A stretch of DNA of 64,000 bases from Granulicella sibirica (GTDB taxonomy: Bacteria > Acidobacteriota > Terriglobia > Terriglobales > Acidobacteriaceae). The stretch lies in contig NZ_RDSM01000002.1 in the NCBI RefSeq assembly GCF_004115155.1, positions 558,001-622,000 of the forward strand, in the 5' to 3' direction. The position numbers and the translations under genes were made by a program. The notes under the pieces were generated by a model, which saw only the letters and a program-made list of their open reading frames with translations, was not told the origin of the DNA and made no database searches. The stretch's first letter is position 1; each line of letters begins with the position of its first letter. Positions 61,404-64,000 of the stretch are shown piece after piece.

Positions 61404-63857
61404 ATGCCAACACCCTCGCGACGCCTGCACGCCGTGCGTCTCGCCGCCGTTCTCGCCGCCGCTGTCCCCGCGGCTCACGCCATCGTCGTTCGCGGCACGG
61501 TCAGCAGCCCACTCGGTACCCCGATTCCCGGTTCTCGCGTCCAGCTCATCCAGGGACGCCGCTCCGTTGCCATCGCCATCACCGCCGCCGACGGCACCTT
61601 CGAGATCCGCTCCACGCTCTCCGGGCGCTTCGTCCTCCTCACAGGCGGAGGCCGCGCGCTCACCCCGCTCGTCGCCAACATCAGCCGCGACTTCTACGGA
61701 GGCCCCACCGACGTCGTCACCCGCAACGTCACTCTCGAAGCCACCACCCTTAATGAGTCGGTCACCGTCACCACTTCCGGCATCCCGACGCCCATCCAGC
61801 AGCTCACTGCCCCCGTCACCTTCGTATCGCGCGACGACCTTGCCACCCGCACCGGCATTTCCGACGAGCTTCGCCAATCCCCGGGCGTCACCCTCGTCCA
61901 GTCCGGCCAGCTTGGCGGCATCACCTCGATGTTCGTGCGCGGTGGCGATTCCGACGCCAACAAGGTGCTGATTGACGGCATCCCCGCCGGAGACGTCGGC
62001 GGCGGCTTCGACTTCGGCCTCGTTTCGACGACGGGCCTCTCCAACCAGGGCAATAACGGTCCCGCGGGTGAGCTCTATCGTGGCCCGAACTCCGCCCTCT
62101 TCGGCTCCGATGCCGCCGCCTCCGTCCTCAACCTCACCACGCCACGTGGCACCTCGACCCGTCCTGTCCTCGTCTACTCGGGCGATGGTGGCAACTTCCA
62201 TACCTACCGCAACGAGGCCACGCTTAGCGGAACCCACACGCGGTACGACTACCTGGCCGCCTTCTCCCGCCTGAACTCGTCGAACTCCATCCCGGAAGAC
62301 GAGTTCCACGCCGTCACCACTGCCGCGAACCTGGGCGCGGCGCTCCCGGCAAACTCGCTCATTCGCTTCACTTTCCGTAATACCGACTCTGCCCAAGGTG
62401 TACCGGGCCCGCGCGACTTCTTCGGCATCTCCGCCAACCAGAAGCAGGCCGACCAGGACCTCTACTCCGGCATCACCCTCGAGAACCGCCTCGCCGGCAA
62501 CTGGCACAACCTCGTTCGCTACGGCATCGCCCGCAAGCGCGAACAGTTCTTCACCTTCACTCCTGTCGGCACGCTCTCTGACGATGGCTCAACCTATCTT
62601 GGCCTGACGAAGACCATTATCGGGGCCAACGGCTACCAGGTGGCCGGAGCCTCGCCCATCGCATATGCCGGGGACTATCCGCAGCGCTACGACCAGGTCT
62701 CCAACCGCGACGAGCTTTACTACCAGTCGGATTACACCTTTCCCCATCACATCGCCGCGCTCTTCGGCTTCCGCTACGAGAACGAGCGTGGAGCCTTCCG
62801 CTTTCCGCTCTACGCGACGAACGAAGACCTCCAGCGTACGAACTTCCAGTACACGCTCCAGGTCCAGGGCGACATCACCAACCGGGTGTTTTACTCGCTT
62901 GGCGGCGCGATCGAAAAGAACCACCTCTATGGCTTGCGGGGAACCCCAAGGCTCGGCCTCGCCTACGTTCCTGTCCGGCCCGGCTACAAGCTCTTCCATG
63001 GCACACGCCTGCGCGCGAACTTCTCCCGAGGGGTGCTGGAGCCAAGTCTCGCCGTCCAGTTCAGCTCGCTCTACGCCTCGCTCGCTGCCGCAGGAGATCC
63101 CGCGGCCATCGCCGCGTACCGCGTCACCCAGCCTAACGCCGAAGAGTCCCGCACCTACGACCTCGGCGTCGATCAGAACATCCTTCACGAAAAGCTTGTC
63201 CTCAAGGCCGGCTACTTTCACAACGAGTTCGATCACCAGTTCGAATACATTTCGCCGGCCGCGCTGCAGCAGTACTTCGGCATCGCCGACGCCAGCTCCC
63301 TCGCGAACCTCTTCGGCGCCTACACCAACTCGCTCACCTTCCGCACACAGGGCTTCGAGGGCGAGCTCCAGTATCAGCCGCTGCAACGGCTCTTTGTCCA
63401 CGCGGGGTACACCTATCTCGCTCCCATCGTTCAGCAATCGTTCTCGACGGACGCGCTACAAGCGGCTGGAGCCACAACGAATCCGCTCTTCCCGAACCTC
63501 CCCATCGGCGCGACCAGCCCGCTGGTCGGCCAGCGCCCCTTCCGCCGCCCACCCAACTCCGGCTTCTTCGCCGTCCAGTACACCGGAACGCGTTTCACCG
63601 CCGCCTTCAAGGGAGCGATGAGCGGGAAATCCGATGACTCCACCTTCCTATCCACGGACCTTCTTCTCCCCAACCGCAATCTCGACCACGGCTTCGCGAA
63701 GCTCGACCTCAACTTCACCTACGCGGCAAACCGCTACTTCTCCGTTTTTACCCAGTTGGACAATCTCCTGAGCCAGCAGCACATCGGCCCCATCGGCTAT
63801 ACCAGCCTTCCGTTCACGGTACGGGCCGGATTGAAGATTCGCATCGGTGGCGATTAA
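61404..63857 (+). CDS. TonB-dependent receptor, candidate zinc or metallophore receptor
   Basis: The 817-residue protein has a signal peptide (to about AHA at 26), a carboxypeptidase-like regulatory domain (about 28-105; VRGTVSSPLGTPIPGSRVQL, ADGTFEIRS), a plug (about 115-245; GGITSMFVRGGDSDANKVLIDGIP when split, LYRGPNSALFGSDAAASV) and a beta-barrel that ends FTVRAGLKIRIGG. It is divergent from the ZIP gene. The shared Zur-like palindrome suggests zinc uptake (ZnuD-like role), which is an inference. Confidence 0.88.
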   Translation: MPTPSRRLHAVRLAAVLAAAVPAAHAIVVRGTVSSPLGTPIPGSRVQLIQGRRSVAIAITAADGTFEIRSTLSGRFVLLTGGGRALTPLVANISRDFYGGPTDVVTRNVTLEATTLNESVTVTTSGIPTPIQQLTAPVTFVSRDDLATRTGISDELRQSPGVTLVQSGQLGGITSMFVRGGDSDANKVLIDGIPAGDVGGGFDFGLVSTTGLSNQGNNGPAGELYRGPNSALFGSDAAASVLNLTTPRGTSTRPVLVYSGDGGNFHTYRNEATLSGTHTRYDYLAAFSRLNSSNSIPEDEFHAVTTAANLGAALPANSLIRFTFRNTDSAQGVPGPRDFFGISANQKQADQDLYSGITLENRLAGNWHNLVRYGIARKREQFFTFTPVGTLSDDGSTYLGLTKTIIGANGYQVAGASPIAYAGDYPQRYDQVSNRDELYYQSDYTFPHHIAALFGFRYENERGAFRFPLYATNEDLQRTNFQYTLQVQGDITNRVFYSLGGAIEKNHLYGLRGTPRLGLAYVPVRPGYKLFHGTRLRANFSRGVLEPSLAVQFSSLYASLAAAGDPAAIAAYRVTQPNAEESRTYDLGVDQNILHEKLVLKAGYFHNEFDHQFEYISPAALQQYFGIADASSLANLFGAYTNSLTFRTQGFEGELQYQPLQRLFVHAGYTYLAPIVQQSFSTDALQAAGATTNPLFPNLPIGATSPLVGQRPFRRPPNSGFFAVQYTGTRFTAAFKGAMSGKSDDSTFLSTDLLLPNRNLDHGFAKLDLNFTYAANRYFSVFTQLDNLLSQQHIGPIGYTSLPFTVRAGLKIRIGGD

Positions 63858-63902
63858 CCTCTGATGAACCGCCGTTCACTCCGTCGCGTCTAACTAGATG
63901 CC

Positions 63903-64000
63903 ATGACGAACTCGAAGCACGTTCTCCTCACCACCGCCGCCCTCCTGACACTCAGCCTCGCTCCCCTTGTGCGTGCCCAGGAAGGCATCGCCCCCACCCA
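63903..64000 (+). CDS. 5' end of a secreted-protein gene (partial)
   Basis: The frame begins MTNSKHVLLTTAALLTLSLA and runs through PLVRAQEGIAPT to the window edge. It has a clear signal peptide with cleavage near RAQ. It lies 45 bases downstream of the TonB receptor and probably shares its operon. Confidence 0.75.
   Translation, partial: MTNSKHVLLTTAALLTLSLAPLVRAQEGIAPT

Noticed and set aside
61386..62507. 373-codon minus-strand frame opposite the TonB receptor
   Set aside because: Gly/Glu/Val-rich shadow of a clearly conserved receptor.

Overview
This 64 kb window is bacterial chromosome, dense and about 60% G+C, most likely from a soil Acidobacteriota of the Terriglobia (Granulicella, Edaphobacter or Terriglobus type). 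That placement rests on the look of the proteins: TonB receptors with carboxypeptidase-like N-termini, sedolisins with Ig-like repeats, a DUF3761-like secreted protein, an ImuA-ImuB-DnaE2 mutasome and an N.ILW..kG-type micro-protein. No rRNA gene, convincing tRNA, CRISPR array, insertion sequence or prophage was seen. Most genes are ordinary core or envelope genes, with a few accessory patches.

1-6.6 kb is an electron-transfer cluster. On the minus strand lie a NuoE-NuoF fusion, a 729-residue iron-sulfur protein with two internal cyclic-nucleotide-binding (CNB) domains, a cytochrome-b-like membrane protein and the first codons of a further gene. A periplasmic multiheme cytochrome c is transcribed divergently. 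Together they suggest an NADH-fed, possibly cAMP- or c-di-GMP-gated route to the periplasm. 6.6-18.5 kb holds kdsD-kdsA (KDO synthesis), a sensor kinase and regulator pair, a fatty acid desaturase, manA, an IclR regulator, pgi, an exported acetolactate decarboxylase and a peroxiredoxin-like protein. 18.6-24.6 kb is the imuA-imuB-dnaE2 error-prone polymerase operon, followed by a 25-bp tandem repeat and a subclass B3 metallo-beta-lactamase gene broken by a one-base frameshift.

25.6-33.7 kb carries a 1156-residue sedolisin, a glyoxalase-fold protein and a redox/cyclic-nucleotide signalling module: a CNB-histidine kinase, a receiver-glutaredoxin-like-thioredoxin-reductase fusion without the CxxC, and a divergent LuxR-type protein with a degenerate receiver. 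33.7-48.2 kb has P5C dehydrogenase, a trifunctional GH18/deacetylase/GT2 envelope enzyme, a GT39-type glycosyltransferase, lolA, serS, pyrD, tex and rpsA. 48.3-56.8 kb holds three Tat substrates (a NIPSNAP protein, a PLP aminotransferase, a two-domain copper oxidase), a TonB receptor, a GlcG-like protein and a copper operon that includes a TolC-like channel. 56.9-64 kb has a Fur-family regulator, a SnoaL-like gene, a lower-G+C two-gene cassette of unknown function, rpmB-rpmG, and a ZIP transporter divergent from a TonB receptor with a Zur-like palindrome between them.

Recurrent features are ATGA start/stop overlaps inside operons, and -10-like hexamers only 7-10 bases from several start codons (serS, P5CDH, fur, SnoaL), which points to leaderless or very short-leader transcripts.
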